Origin: Bin87 sp965221295
Lineage (GTDB): Bacteria > Chloroflexota > Dehalococcoidia > Lucifugimonadales > UBA3495
DNA: 64,000 bases
Assembly: GCA_965221295.1 (NCBI GenBank)
Contig: OZ244879.1
Coordinates: 496,001 to 560,000 of the forward strand
Direction: 5' to 3'
Within the stretch, counting starts at the first letter, position 1. Every line of letters begins with the position of its first letter. This document shows positions 16,364-24,819 of the stretch, one piece after another. The notes under the pieces are model-generated. The model searched no databases, was not told the origin of the DNA, and worked only from the letters and a program-made list of their open reading frames with translations. Both the position numbers and the translations under genes were made by a program.

Positions 16364-18802
16364 ATGGACCCCAAGTCATTGTGCGATAAACTACTCTTGG
16401 CCGACCGCGAGGAAACGGTCATAAGAACACTGGAGGAAGCCGGATATTGGGAAGATCCACACGCGTGGCGTCCCTACGGCGATCTGGAGAACAACTATGG
16501 CACCATTGGCAATCAGCAGAGCGAGGCGGTAGCGGCTCTGGTGGAAAAGTTGGTCAACGCGATTGACGCCCGCTTGACCAACGAATGCCTGGCAAGGGGT
16601 GAGGATCCCGAGTCGTCGGAAGCCCCCAACTCAATCAGAGAAGCCGTTCACCGATATTTTGGGAATGGCGGTCCCTTTGACCCGGACCGCAGCGGGCGCT
16701 TATCCAATTGGAGCGCCGCCAAGCTAAACGAGGAGGGCGAATACATCACGTTGACGGCCACCGGGGCCCGTCCCGACGGGCGCCATGGCTCCAGGAACGC
16801 CCATCCGTCCCTGACCATATCCGACTATGGCGAAGGGCAGACTCCAGACGATTTTCCCCATACGTTCCTTTCCTTGCACCGCAACAACAAGATACGGACG
16901 CGGTTCGTGCAGGGCAAATTCAACATGGGGGCCACTGGCGCGCTGCCATATTGCAGCGAAAAGCACAACCTCCAGTTGATCGTTTCACGGCGGAACCCAG
17001 CCACGCTGCGCGGCGATGCCTCCGCGAGGAGCCGGCATTGGGGGTTTACCGTTGTGAGGCGCGCTGAGCCACCCAGCGATTCCCGCAGTTCGGTGTTTGA
17101 ATATTTGGCGCCAGTGAACCCTAACGGGGCCAAATATGGCGCAGCCCTGTCGTTCAAGGCGGAATCGTATCCCATCTTCCCTGACCGTCATGGCCCCTAC
17201 AACCGCCATGCCAAGCATGGCTCCCTGGTGAAGCTGTACGAATACCGCTGGCAGGGAACCAGTTCCAGCATAATAATGCCTAGCGAGGGTGGAGGGCTGA
17301 TTCGACGCATAGAGATCGCCCTCGCCGAACCAGCGTTGCCCGTGAAACTCTACGAATGCCGCGGCTACAGCTCCAACGAAATTTTCCGCAGTGTTCGAGG
17401 CGTACTGACCGAGTTGGATCGCAACCCTAATGAACTGGAAACCGGCTTCCCGCAGAGCGCAGACCTGAGGTTAGGTTCACATCGAGTGAAGGTCAGCGTA
17501 TTTGCCTTCAAGCCGGGCGCTTACCGCAGCCATCGCATTGCCCGGGATGGCGTGCTGTTCTTGTACAACGGACAGGTTCATGCTTCCTATCCAACACGCT
17601 TTTTCAGCCGCCAAAGTGTTCGCAAGAGCTATCTCGCCAATGACCTCCTGGTGGTTGTCGACTGCAGTAGCATAGGCCGTCGCGACTTTGAAGAGCTGTT
17701 CATGAACAGCCGAGACCGCCTACGCGCTGATTCAAGACTGGCCAAGGACATCGAGAGCAAGATCGAAGAGTTCCTCAGGAGCAACGAATCGCTGCGTTTG
17801 CTGGAACGAGAGCGCCGCGATGACGCCATAGCCAGCAAATATAACGACGAGACCGTGCGAGAGGATCTGCTGAGAGAAATATTGGCCAGTAATCCCGAAA
17901 TATCAAAATACCTGTTGGAAGGTGCCAATATCGTTCAAACGGGACGCGGCCCACATCGGGCCGGCATTGGCGAATTTGTCGGCAAGCAGTTCCCGACGTT
18001 CTTCAGACCGCGCCGGCAAGAATGGAGCGTAGGAGTAGGCAGAACCGTAACGTTGGAATTCGAAACCGACGCCGAAAACAACTATTTCGACCGTACCGTT
18101 TCGCCCGGCGGTTGGTCGATCAGCGACGACAACGGGGACGATTGGACCAACCATTGGGATCGTACCGGTCCGAATAACGGGGTCGCTCGTTTCCGCTGGG
18201 ATACAGGCGCCCTACCTCCAGGCGTGATTGAACCCGGGAGAAGTTTCGAATTTACGGTATCCGTCGCCGATGAGTCTCGAATCGACAGGCTGGAAAATTC
18301 AGTCAAGGTGAACATCATCGAGCCGATAGAAACCAGTGGCGGAGGCGGTGGCAGCCCGCGCAATCAGGGCGCTGAGACCGTTGCGTCGCCAAACATTTAC
18401 GAAGTGTATGAGGGAGAATGGGCGACGCATTCATTGGCGCCATTTGACAGCAAAACAGCAGTGCGTATCGCCGCCGATTCATCCAACGCGTCGGAGCGGA
18501 TTGCTTGGGATTTCTACGTCAACGTGGATAATGAATATATCCACCACTATAGCAGGCGCAAAAATCAATCTTTGGAAGCGTCCAGAAAATCCTTTTCGAT
18601 TGCGGCAGTGTTCTTGGGGCTGGCCATCATCCGAGGCGAAATGAAGGAGAATGCGTCCAGCGCCGACGGCGCGGTTGCTTCAGGAACCGCGTCGGATGGT
18701 GTCCCTGAGACGGTTGACCAGATCACTCAACACCTTGCGCCGGTTCTCTTGCCAATGATCGAATCTTTATCGGTGGGCGACCAAGAGGGACCGTCGGCAT
18801 GA
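16364..18802 (+). CDS. Large stand-alone GHKL (HSP90-like) ATPase protein
   Basis: This 812-residue protein opens with a GHKL ATP-binding fold. The N box is E61-K-L-V-N65-A-I-D68, the G1 box is D154-Y-G156-E-G158, and the G2 box is GKFNMGATGAL at 184-194. A long middle region follows (FFSRQSVRKSYLANDLLVVVDCS, a transducer-like segment), then charged helices near 455-520. Next is a beta-rich, Ig-like domain around 560-650 (EFETDAENNYFD, GRSFEFTVSVADES). After a GGGGGS linker there is a C-terminal region near 665-760. It is not MutL, HSP90, gyrase or a histidine kinase by length or partner domains. Similar stand-alone GHKL proteins occur in defence islands; a role in defence is inference. It has no same-strand partner in the immediate vicinity. 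Confidence 0.8.
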   Translation: MDPKSLCDKLLLADREETVIRTLEEAGYWEDPHAWRPYGDLENNYGTIGNQQSEAVAALVEKLVNAIDARLTNECLARGEDPESSEAPNSIREAVHRYFGNGGPFDPDRSGRLSNWSAAKLNEEGEYITLTATGARPDGRHGSRNAHPSLTISDYGEGQTPDDFPHTFLSLHRNNKIRTRFVQGKFNMGATGALPYCSEKHNLQLIVSRRNPATLRGDASARSRHWGFTVVRRAEPPSDSRSSVFEYLAPVNPNGAKYGAALSFKAESYPIFPDRHGPYNRHAKHGSLVKLYEYRWQGTSSSIIMPSEGGGLIRRIEIALAEPALPVKLYECRGYSSNEIFRSVRGVLTELDRNPNELETGFPQSADLRLGSHRVKVSVFAFKPGAYRSHRIARDGVLFLYNGQVHASYPTRFFSRQSVRKSYLANDLLVVVDCSSIGRRDFEELFMNSRDRLRADSRLAKDIESKIEEFLRSNESLRLLERERRDDAIASKYNDETVREDLLREILASNPEISKYLLEGANIVQTGRGPHRAGIGEFVGKQFPTFFRPRRQEWSVGVGRTVTLEFETDAENNYFDRTVSPGGWSISDDNGDDWTNHWDRTGPNNGVARFRWDTGALPPGVIEPGRSFEFTVSVADESRIDRLENSVKVNIIEPIETSGGGGGSPRNQGAETVASPNIYEVYEGEWATHSLAPFDSKTAVRIAADSSNASERIAWDFYVNVDNEYIHHYSRRKNQSLEASRKSFSIAAVFLGLAIIRGEMKENASSADGAVASGTASDGVPETVDQITQHLAPVLLPMIESLSVGDQEGPSA

Positions 18803-19320
18803 TCGGACCTTGACTCGTTTTATTGACCGCCGGCGCCAGTTGTTGACAGACACTGCGGTGACCCGCTGAGATGTGGTGGAAGTGGTCAGATTTCAACGAC
18901 CCATTGGCGGCGGCGCGGAGCGGTTGCGCATTCCGGCGCCGGCCGCCCGGGGTGAGATGTTTGGGGCGACAATGCCATACAGCGTCCACAGCAGGGAGAC
19001 ATAAGGGTAATAGGCGCCTACGTTCATTGATTCGTCGCCCGGCCGGTTGCGAGCCACCCGTTGGCGTACGGCGCTTTAGAGAAAAAATCGCGACAGTTGC
19101 CGTCGTCGCCAGCGAAGCTCGGCAACTTGGTTGACCACGACTCACGGTCGTTCGGCCGGGCGTCGGGATTGCCGGGTCTCTACCGCTCCTCATGATGATA
19201 AGGCGGGAGCGCTACTGACTAGGGCTGATGTCAGGAGCGCTCTCATTAGGTTTCAACTGCGGAACCCCTTGGCCGGTTCCATAACCATTTTCGCCGTTGC
19301 CCCTGAACCGACGCGGCGGG
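18803..19320. other. Intergenic with a degenerate dispersed-element copy
   Basis: No gene is supported in this 518-bp gap between convergent genes. Around 19100-19204 the pattern AGCGAAGCTCGGCAACTTGG, GTTGACCACGACTCACGG and GGGATTGCCGGGTCTC is a decayed copy of the dispersed element. The rest holds nothing I recognise. Confidence 0.55.
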
Positions 19321-20241
19321 CTAGTCCTTCCGCGTGTATTTCACGACCGTCCGCCCGCTGCTGCCTTCGTAGGGTTCGACCACGTACAGGTCCTTGTGGC
19401 TGTCCACCCAAACACCGTGGCAACTCCGGTGGGTCAGGTCGCCCCACTGGGCCAGCCGCTCGCCGTTGGAGTCCAGGATGCTCAGCATCCCGCCGTTGTG
19501 TTCGGCCACATAGGCCACGTCATCGTCGTCGACGCAGATGACCGCCGGCCCAATGAGCTTGCTGGGCCAATCGGCGACGTGCGTCCCGTCTTGATTGAAC
19601 ACCTGCACACGATCGTTTTCGCGGTCGGCGATCAGCAGGTTGCCCTGGCGATTGATCCATGCTCCGTGTGGAAGGTTGAACTGGCCAGGACCGGCGCCGG
19701 GCTCGCCCCAGGAGAAGATGTGCTCGCCAGTCGGGGTGAACTTGTGAACCCGCGCGTTGGCGTAGCCGTCCGCTATGTAGATTTCGCCGGCGTCGTTCAG
19801 CGCGATTCCCGCTGGCATGTTGAACGGCTCTGCTCCTCGCACCACTTGATGCCACGAATTGGAGTCGAACGACGAATTGTCCGCGCCGGTATCCGAACGA
19901 TAACCACGCTTGCCGATGGTCATCACGACCTCGCCGTCTTTGGTCAGCTTGAAAATCTGGCCCAAGTTGCGGTCCACCAGCCACACGTAGCCCCACTGGT
20001 CAATGATGATGGCGTGGGGGAATTCGAACATGCCGGCGCCCCATGACTTGATGAACTTGCCCTCCCGGTCAAATATCATGATCGGGCTCTCCGGATTGCG
20101 GTTGAAGCAGTACACCCGGTCCTCATCGTCGCCGAACACGGCGGCAGCCGGCATGGGGATTCCATCCGGCAACTGCGCCCAGTTGCGGTCGAACTCATAG
20201 GTATGCGCGCCATTGCCAACGATGTTGGTTGCAGTAGTCAT
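19321..20241 (-). CDS. NHL-repeat beta-propeller protein, peptidylglycine-lyase-like
   Basis: This 306-residue NHL protein has blades such as AGIALNDAGEIYIADGYANARVHKF, NRQGNLLIADRENDRVQVFNQDG and DDDDVAYVAEHNGGMLSILDSNG, with FSWGEPGAGPGQFNLPHGAW between them. The ordering and the final HRSCHGVWVDSHKDLYVVE blade resemble peptidyl-alpha-hydroxyglycine lyase-type proteins. There is no obvious export signal. The ATG at 20241 is chosen because AAGGAGG lies 7 nt upstream; the frame continues further only by chance. It is unrelated in sequence detail to the NHL gene at 4.2 kb. Confidence 0.85.
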   Translation of the reverse strand: MTTATNIVGNGAHTYEFDRNWAQLPDGIPMPAAAVFGDDEDRVYCFNRNPESPIMIFDREGKFIKSWGAGMFEFPHAIIIDQWGYVWLVDRNLGQIFKLTKDGEVVMTIGKRGYRSDTGADNSSFDSNSWHQVVRGAEPFNMPAGIALNDAGEIYIADGYANARVHKFTPTGEHIFSWGEPGAGPGQFNLPHGAWINRQGNLLIADRENDRVQVFNQDGTHVADWPSKLIGPAVICVDDDDVAYVAEHNGGMLSILDSNGERLAQWGDLTHRSCHGVWVDSHKDLYVVEPYEGSSGRTVVKYTRKD

Positions 20242-20383
20242 CAGAGCCTCCTTGCCGAGCCAAAACCCTTCGTCAATGCCAGCTTGCGTCGCGCTGACCG
20301 CGCCGGAGTGATTCCTGGCGCAGCGAGCGATCGCGTTGCGATTGTCCGAACGTGCGCCAAAGAATACCACAGTAGTGTGGGGT

Positions 20384-20956
20384 TTACGGGCGGACCACCG
20401 ATTTCGCTAGGAAAATGTCAGGTTTGCCCAAACCGTTGGCGTCCGGCAGCGCTCCCGCAATCGAAAACCCAACCTTCCGGTAAAATTCGTAAGGGTGGCC
20501 TTTGAAATTGCGTATCGCGGTCAGATGCGCCAATGGGTCGGGAAATAGGTCCACCCCGGCCAGGGAAGTCATGCCGTCCTCATCGTCTGATCCCAACCAG
20601 ATCGTGAGTCCGCCCTGTTCGCGTACCCGCTCCTCCATGTCTGCCACCAACGCTCTCCCGACGCCCTGCCGTTGACGCGCCGGCCTCACCACCAGCACGG
20701 TCAGTTCCCACACATTGCCGTTGTATATCGGTTCCGCAGCCGTCCAACCCAACAGGTTGTAGCCCAACAGGTTGTAGCCGTCGTCAATCGCGGCGCGGCA
20801 GATCCGTCCGTCCGCCAGCGAATCCAGGACTGTCTGCATCGCCGACTCCGAGTCACGCCAGGCATCCGGCCAATGCTCCGCAAATCCTTCCACTAGCAGC
20901 GCGGCGGCCTGGCGAATAACGTTCTCGCCACCGTTGCTCAGGTCAATCAACTTCAT
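20384..20956 (-). CDS. GNAT acetyltransferase, AAC(6')-like
   Basis: The product has 190 residues with the GNAT acetyl-CoA loop VVRPARQRQGVGRALVADMEE and a distinctive tail, GGLTIWLGSDDEDGMTSLAGVDLFPDPLAHL plus HPYEFYRKVGFSIAGALPDANGLGKPDI. That tail is characteristic of aminoglycoside 6'-N-acetyltransferase-like GNATs. Whether it modifies aminoglycosides is untested; many chromosomal members act on other amines. An in-frame 15-bp tandem duplication (20748-20762 and 20763-20777) gives YNLLGYNLLG next to the substrate side. It is divergent from the membrane-protein gene, with only 24 bp between start codons. Confidence 0.85.
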   Translation of the reverse strand: MKLIDLSNGGENVIRQAAALLVEGFAEHWPDAWRDSESAMQTVLDSLADGRICRAAIDDGYNLLGYNLLGWTAAEPIYNGNVWELTVLVVRPARQRQGVGRALVADMEERVREQGGLTIWLGSDDEDGMTSLAGVDLFPDPLAHLTAIRNFKGHPYEFYRKVGFSIAGALPDANGLGKPDIFLAKSVVRP

Positions 20957-20965
20957 GTCGAATAA

Positions 20966-20974
20966 TGCTACAAT
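20966..20974 (+). promoter_or_regulatory. Extended -10 promoter implying a leaderless transcript
   Basis: TGCTACAAT ends 6 bp before the ATG at 20981, so transcription would begin at or beside the start codon. No ribosome site precedes this ATG, which agrees with leaderless initiation. Confidence 0.4.
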
Positions 20975-20980
20975 GGCATC

Positions 20981-21535
20981 ATGGATTGGCGACGCCTCGA
21001 ACGATGGGCAACCATTGCGACGATTGCCCTATACGTGGCGGCGGCGGCCAGTGTGATTATAATTCTGGGTGAAAGCCTGCTGCCCGCTGGATCCGCCGGC
21101 CAGCAGGGGTTTCACTACCTCGCCAATTTCCTGAACAGGTTGGGGGATGTCGGCGGCGGCGCCGTCATCGCGGTCATTCTGTGCATTCTCACCGTTGGAG
21201 GAAGCGTAATGTTGTTGCTCACAGCTTACGATAGATACAAGGAAAACAAGCAGCGTCGGGAACGAGAACGAGCCGAATGGAAAGCTGAGGCCGAGGCCGC
21301 AGGACGCGCCAAAGGACATGCCGAGGGACGCGCCGAGGGACATGCCGAAGGTCTCGCCGTCGGGCGCGCTGAGGGCCACGCCGAGGGCCACGCTGAGGGC
21401 CACGCCGAGGGACATGCCGAGGGACATGCTGAAGGGCGCGCCCAGATACTGGATCTACTCAGGGAAAAGGGAATCGCCGTGGACAACCTGCTGCTCCCAG
21501 ACGGGCCTTCCGACGACATGCCACGCGCTTCGTAG
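20981..21535 (+). CDS. Membrane protein with tetrapeptide (HAEG) repeat tail
   Basis: The product has 184 residues. Two membrane segments lie at about 12-30 and 57-82. They are followed by a highly charged helix (KENKQRRERERAEWKAEAEAA) and then about twelve tandem four-residue units of the type H/R-A-E-G at 108-154. A short hydrophobic end (ILDLLREKGIAVDNLLLPDG) closes the protein. EG-rich tails of this sort also end some Rpn/PD-(D/E)XK proteins, but here there is no nuclease domain. The function is unknown; a cytoplasmic coiled or rod-like tail on a small membrane anchor is what can be seen. Confidence 0.8.
   Translation: MDWRRLERWATIATIALYVAAAASVIIILGESLLPAGSAGQQGFHYLANFLNRLGDVGGGAVIAVILCILTVGGSVMLLLTAYDRYKENKQRRERERAEWKAEAEAAGRAKGHAEGRAEGHAEGLAVGRAEGHAEGHAEGHAEGHAEGHAEGRAQILDLLREKGIAVDNLLLPDGPSDDMPRAS
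21302..21442 (+). repeat. In-frame 12-bp coding minisatellite
   Basis: Units close to GCCGAGGGACAT and GCCGAGGGCCAC encode the AEGH/AEGR repeats of the membrane protein. Since the unit is 12 bp, gain or loss keeps the frame and would change only tail length. Confidence 0.9.
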
Positions 21536-21561
21536 GCATTTTTGGGGTTCGCCCGTTCCCG

Positions 21562-22464
21562 TCAGAAGGCCCCAATGCCCGGAGTAGCTACCCTGATGCT
21601 GTAGAGGGACGCCCCCGAAGTCAAGAACAACGTCCGCATGTCGTCGCCTCCGAAGCATATGTTCCGGGTAACCTCAGGCGTCTCCAGCACGCCCAGCCTT
21701 TCGCCCTCTGGCGATACAATCCACACGCCGCCGGAGCCGGTGCACCAGATTCGGCCGGCCGTGTCCACCTTCATGCCATCCGGCACACCTGGCGCCGTTG
21801 ACCCCATCTCGATCAAGATTCGATTGCCGCTCAACGTTCCGGTCGGCGCCACGTCAAAGGAGCGGATGCGCCGGTTCGGGCAAAACTCCCCCCGCTCCTC
21901 ACGGCCGAAGTCCGCTGGCTCGGCCCTGCTGATGGCAACATAGAGAACTGATTCGTCAGGCGACAACGCCAAGCCGTTGGCGTACTCGCATTCGTCCGTA
22001 GCCAAGTGAACCGAGCCATCGGCGTCGATACGGTAGATGCCGGCGAACGGTATTTCTCGCAACTCCTCCGGGAAGCGCAGGTGCGGGTCCGTGAAATATA
22101 CGGTTCCATCCTTGCGGCAAATGATGTCGTTCGGCTTGTTGAACCGCTTGCCATCCCAGCGCTCGGCAATCGTCGCAACGTCGCCGTTTGCGTCCATCCG
22201 GGTTACGCGGCGGTGGTCAGCGCCTTCGCACATCAACAGGTTGCCCTGCCGGTCCAACGTGCAGCCGTTGCCTTCGCCGGTGTTTTCCCGGATCACCGTG
22301 GTCGCGCGGGTATTCGGGTCCCATTTCAAGAGCTGTTCTCTTTCCAGGTCAACAAACGTCAGGTATCCCTGCGGATGCCACAGCGGACCTTCGGTACGAG
22401 CCAGGCTGCCGTCCAACAGAGTCAACTCCGTTTCCGCCAGCAGTTCGCCCAAATTGTCGGCCAT
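21562..22464 (-). CDS. SMP-30/gluconolactonase-like propeller hydrolase
   Basis: This protein of about 300 residues has SMP-30 landmarks: the metal-binding Glu in RTEGPLWHPQGYLTFVD, N and D in RFNKPNDIICRKDGTVYFTDP, ECEYANGLALSPDESVLYVA and VPDGMKVDTAGRIWCTGSGGVWI with the catalytic Asp. Relatives are calcium- or zinc-dependent lactonases, often following sugar oxidation. The ATG at 22464 has GGGAGG upstream; the frame extends further upstream without support. It lies downstream of the gamma-glutamyltransferase on the same strand. Confidence 0.9.
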   Translation of the reverse strand: MADNLGELLAETELTLLDGSLARTEGPLWHPQGYLTFVDLEREQLLKWDPNTRATTVIRENTGEGNGCTLDRQGNLLMCEGADHRRVTRMDANGDVATIAERWDGKRFNKPNDIICRKDGTVYFTDPHLRFPEELREIPFAGIYRIDADGSVHLATDECEYANGLALSPDESVLYVAISRAEPADFGREERGEFCPNRRIRSFDVAPTGTLSGNRILIEMGSTAPGVPDGMKVDTAGRIWCTGSGGVWIVSPEGERLGVLETPEVTRNICFGGDDMRTLFLTSGASLYSIRVATPGIGAF

Positions 22465-22680
22465 ATCAAAAACCTCCCGTCGCGCTCTGCACAGCAATTC
22501 CACCAATTGCGACAACCATGATCAGACGCTTCTGCGTAACAGACCCGGCGTTGATCTCTATCAGCGGGAGAACGCTTGCCTGGCAACCTGCGGAAAGCGT
22601 GCGCCCGAAGACATGCGAGCGTCTCCGATGTCCAGGGGCGAAGACTGCTCGCCCCTCGAAACCATTAGAGTCCGGACCGG

Positions 22681-24450
22681 CTACCGGCCCATGGCGTAGC
22701 CGTCCCTCCTGAGGTCGGCTCCGCCGAACATGACGCCGCGTTCTCTATCCACCTCAATGGCGCACAGTGAACCCATGCGCGGAGTCCATTCGTTCCACAC
22801 GTCCACGTCATGGCCTCGCTTGCGCAGGTCGTCCACCACCGACGGATCCACGCGAGACTCCACGCCGACCAGGCCCGGCCGGTAGGCGTGAGGCCAGAAT
22901 GAGTTGGGGAAGCTCCATGTCGATGCCCGCGGCGCTTCAATCGCCTGCTGCACGTCCATGCCAAATTCAACGACGTTGAGGAACAGTTGCACCATGGATT
23001 GCGGTTGCACGTCGCCGCCCGGAGTGCCAAAAGGCAACCACGGCTTGCCATCCTTGAACGCCATGGCCGGATTGGGCGTGAGGCGCGGCCGCTTGCCAGG
23101 CGCCAGGCTGCTGGGGTGGTCCTCATCCAGCCAGCTCTGCGCGCCTCTGGCCGAAACCATGAAACCCAGGCCCGGCGCGATTGGCGCCCCGCCAAAACCG
23201 TCGCTGGGAGTCGCTGAAAATGCGTTGCCCCAACGATCAACCGCGCAGATGTACGAGGTGTCAGCCGACAGCGGGCCGGCCACCGGTTCCGGCTGTTTTG
23301 CGCCGTAGCGCGCGCCGCCACGCTGGTGAGCCCACGGGTCTCCCGCCGCCGGCATCTCCGGATTGGCCCGATGCGGGTCAATCTCCCCGCGACGTTCGTT
23401 CCCGTAGGCGCGGGACAGCAGGCCAGCCATAGGCACGTCCACGAAGTCTGGGTCGCCGTAGTAGGCGTGGCGATCGGCGAAGGCCAATTTCAGGGCTTCC
23501 AGCACAGTGTGGATGTACTCTGCGGAATTGTGTCCCATGCTCCGCAGGTCGCAGCCCTCAAGGATTCGCAGGGCGTGGAGGTTCATCGGGCCCTGGCACC
23601 ACGGCCCGCAGGCGTACACGTCGATCTGCGACGAATCCGGGCCTTTATAGTCGATCATCGCCGGTTCATCCACGCCTACGGAGAAGTCAGCCAAGTCCTG
23701 CATCGACAGCCAACCGCCCTGACTGCGGACAAAATTCACCATCTCTTCCGCAATATCGCCCTTGTAGAACAGGTCGCGCGCGGCTCGTATGCCGGCCTCC
23801 CTGCCCTGCCCGTTTACCGACTGTTCAGCGCGAATCATCCGCCGGAAGGTCCTCGCCAAATCGGTCTGCACCAGCAAATCGCCGATCCCCAACGCCGTAC
23901 CGCCGGGATAGAAGATCTCCATCGTGCTGGTCCACTGGCTGGTGTCGCCCTCATCCAGAATGATGTTGTCTCCGCTGCTCACCAACGCGCGGTGCAGCGT
24001 CGCCGGTATGGGGAACCCGCCTTCGGCAAGCTCGAGGGCCGGCGTAACCACCTGCTCAAACGTCATGGTTCCGTACCGGCTCAGCGACGTCAACCAGGCA
24101 TCCGGCGCGGCGGGCGTTACGGTACGCATTACCCCGTGGGGCATGTCGCCTCCATGTTCCCGCCGGAAGTAGTCTATCGACGCCTCGGCGGGCCAGCGGC
24201 CCAGCCCGCTGATTTCGCGGGTCTCGCCTGTTTCGGCGTGGTGAATGATGATGGGCGCAACGCCGCCAAAGCTGGTGTACTGGGGTAGCGCGACGTTGAT
24301 GACGATGCCCGCAGCCACTCCGGCGTCGATGGCGTTGCCACCCTGTTCCAGGATGCGGTAGCCGGCGGCGGTAGCCAGGTAATGCCCTGCGCTCACCATG
24401 TGGGTGGCTCCGCCCACCAGCGGGCGATAACTTCTCAAACCAATAGCCAT
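22681..24450 (-). CDS. Gamma-glutamyltransferase family (Ntn hydrolase) 1
   Basis: The product is 589 residues from the ATG at 24450, which has GGAGG just upstream. Family landmarks are ATAAGYRILEQGGNAIDAGVAAGIVINVALPQYTSFGG, LPQTDLARTFRRM-like LVQTDLARTFRRM, EALKLAFADRHAYYGDPDFVDVP and the autoprocessing/nucleophile region SADTSYICAVDRWGNAFSATPS. There the Thr is expected to become the N-terminal nucleophile after self-cleavage. Near the end GTPGGDVQPQSMVQLFLNVVEFGMDVQQAIEAPR is conserved. No signal peptide is seen, so a cytoplasmic amidase or transferase acting on gamma-glutamyl or related amides is likely. A second family member is at 31.3-33.1 kb. Confidence 0.9.
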   Translation of the reverse strand: MAIGLRSYRPLVGGATHMVSAGHYLATAAGYRILEQGGNAIDAGVAAGIVINVALPQYTSFGGVAPIIIHHAETGETREISGLGRWPAEASIDYFRREHGGDMPHGVMRTVTPAAPDAWLTSLSRYGTMTFEQVVTPALELAEGGFPIPATLHRALVSSGDNIILDEGDTSQWTSTMEIFYPGGTALGIGDLLVQTDLARTFRRMIRAEQSVNGQGREAGIRAARDLFYKGDIAEEMVNFVRSQGGWLSMQDLADFSVGVDEPAMIDYKGPDSSQIDVYACGPWCQGPMNLHALRILEGCDLRSMGHNSAEYIHTVLEALKLAFADRHAYYGDPDFVDVPMAGLLSRAYGNERRGEIDPHRANPEMPAAGDPWAHQRGGARYGAKQPEPVAGPLSADTSYICAVDRWGNAFSATPSDGFGGAPIAPGLGFMVSARGAQSWLDEDHPSSLAPGKRPRLTPNPAMAFKDGKPWLPFGTPGGDVQPQSMVQLFLNVVEFGMDVQQAIEAPRASTWSFPNSFWPHAYRPGLVGVESRVDPSVVDDLRKRGHDVDVWNEWTPRMGSLCAIEVDRERGVMFGGADLRRDGYAMGR

Positions 24451-24819
24451 GTCAACCTCCGCGGCGAACCTGCGCCGCAAGTCTCCCAAACGCGTTGCCG
24501 CGCAGTATAGGGCATCGCGGCGGGGGGCGCCACCGCGGGGCCGCCAGGCGCGCGCGCCTAAGCAACTCGGGTCTCAGGCCGGGGCGTGCACGGCAATCTC
24601 GTGCACCGTAACCAGGCGGCGCCCGGCCCTGCTGTCCCAACGTCGGCTTCCGGCAGAAGCAGAAGACCAGCCCGTCGGGTCGCCGCCCTTCCCGGCAGGG
24701 AGTCCGCTGGCTGCTGGCGGGTCGATTTCAACTGACTGTGCTAGACTGCCATCCACGCTCGGCGAAGGCGCGACGAAAGGCGCCGATGGCCGTGGGATTT
24801 CTACTTCGAGGCATTAGCT
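24451..24819. other. Intergenic between divergent genes, no gene seen
   Basis: This gap of about 370 bp separates the gamma-glutamyltransferase and the first SDR. It holds the candidate -10 for the former; otherwise nothing is recognised. Confidence 0.5.
24504..24509 (-). promoter_or_regulatory. Candidate -10 (TATACT) for gamma-glutamyltransferase 1
   Basis: On the minus strand CTATACTGC lies about 55 nt before the ATG at 24450, the same nonamer as before the CMD gene at 16.0 kb. A -35 is not evident. Confidence 0.3.

Noticed and set aside
18843..18848. TTGACA as a promoter -35
   Set aside because: No -10 at suitable spacing and no plus-strand gene follows before 19320.
20367..20380. CCACA/TGTGG stem as a terminator for the acetyltransferase or NHL gene
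   Set aside because: Only five base pairs, and it is not followed by a T-run on either strand.
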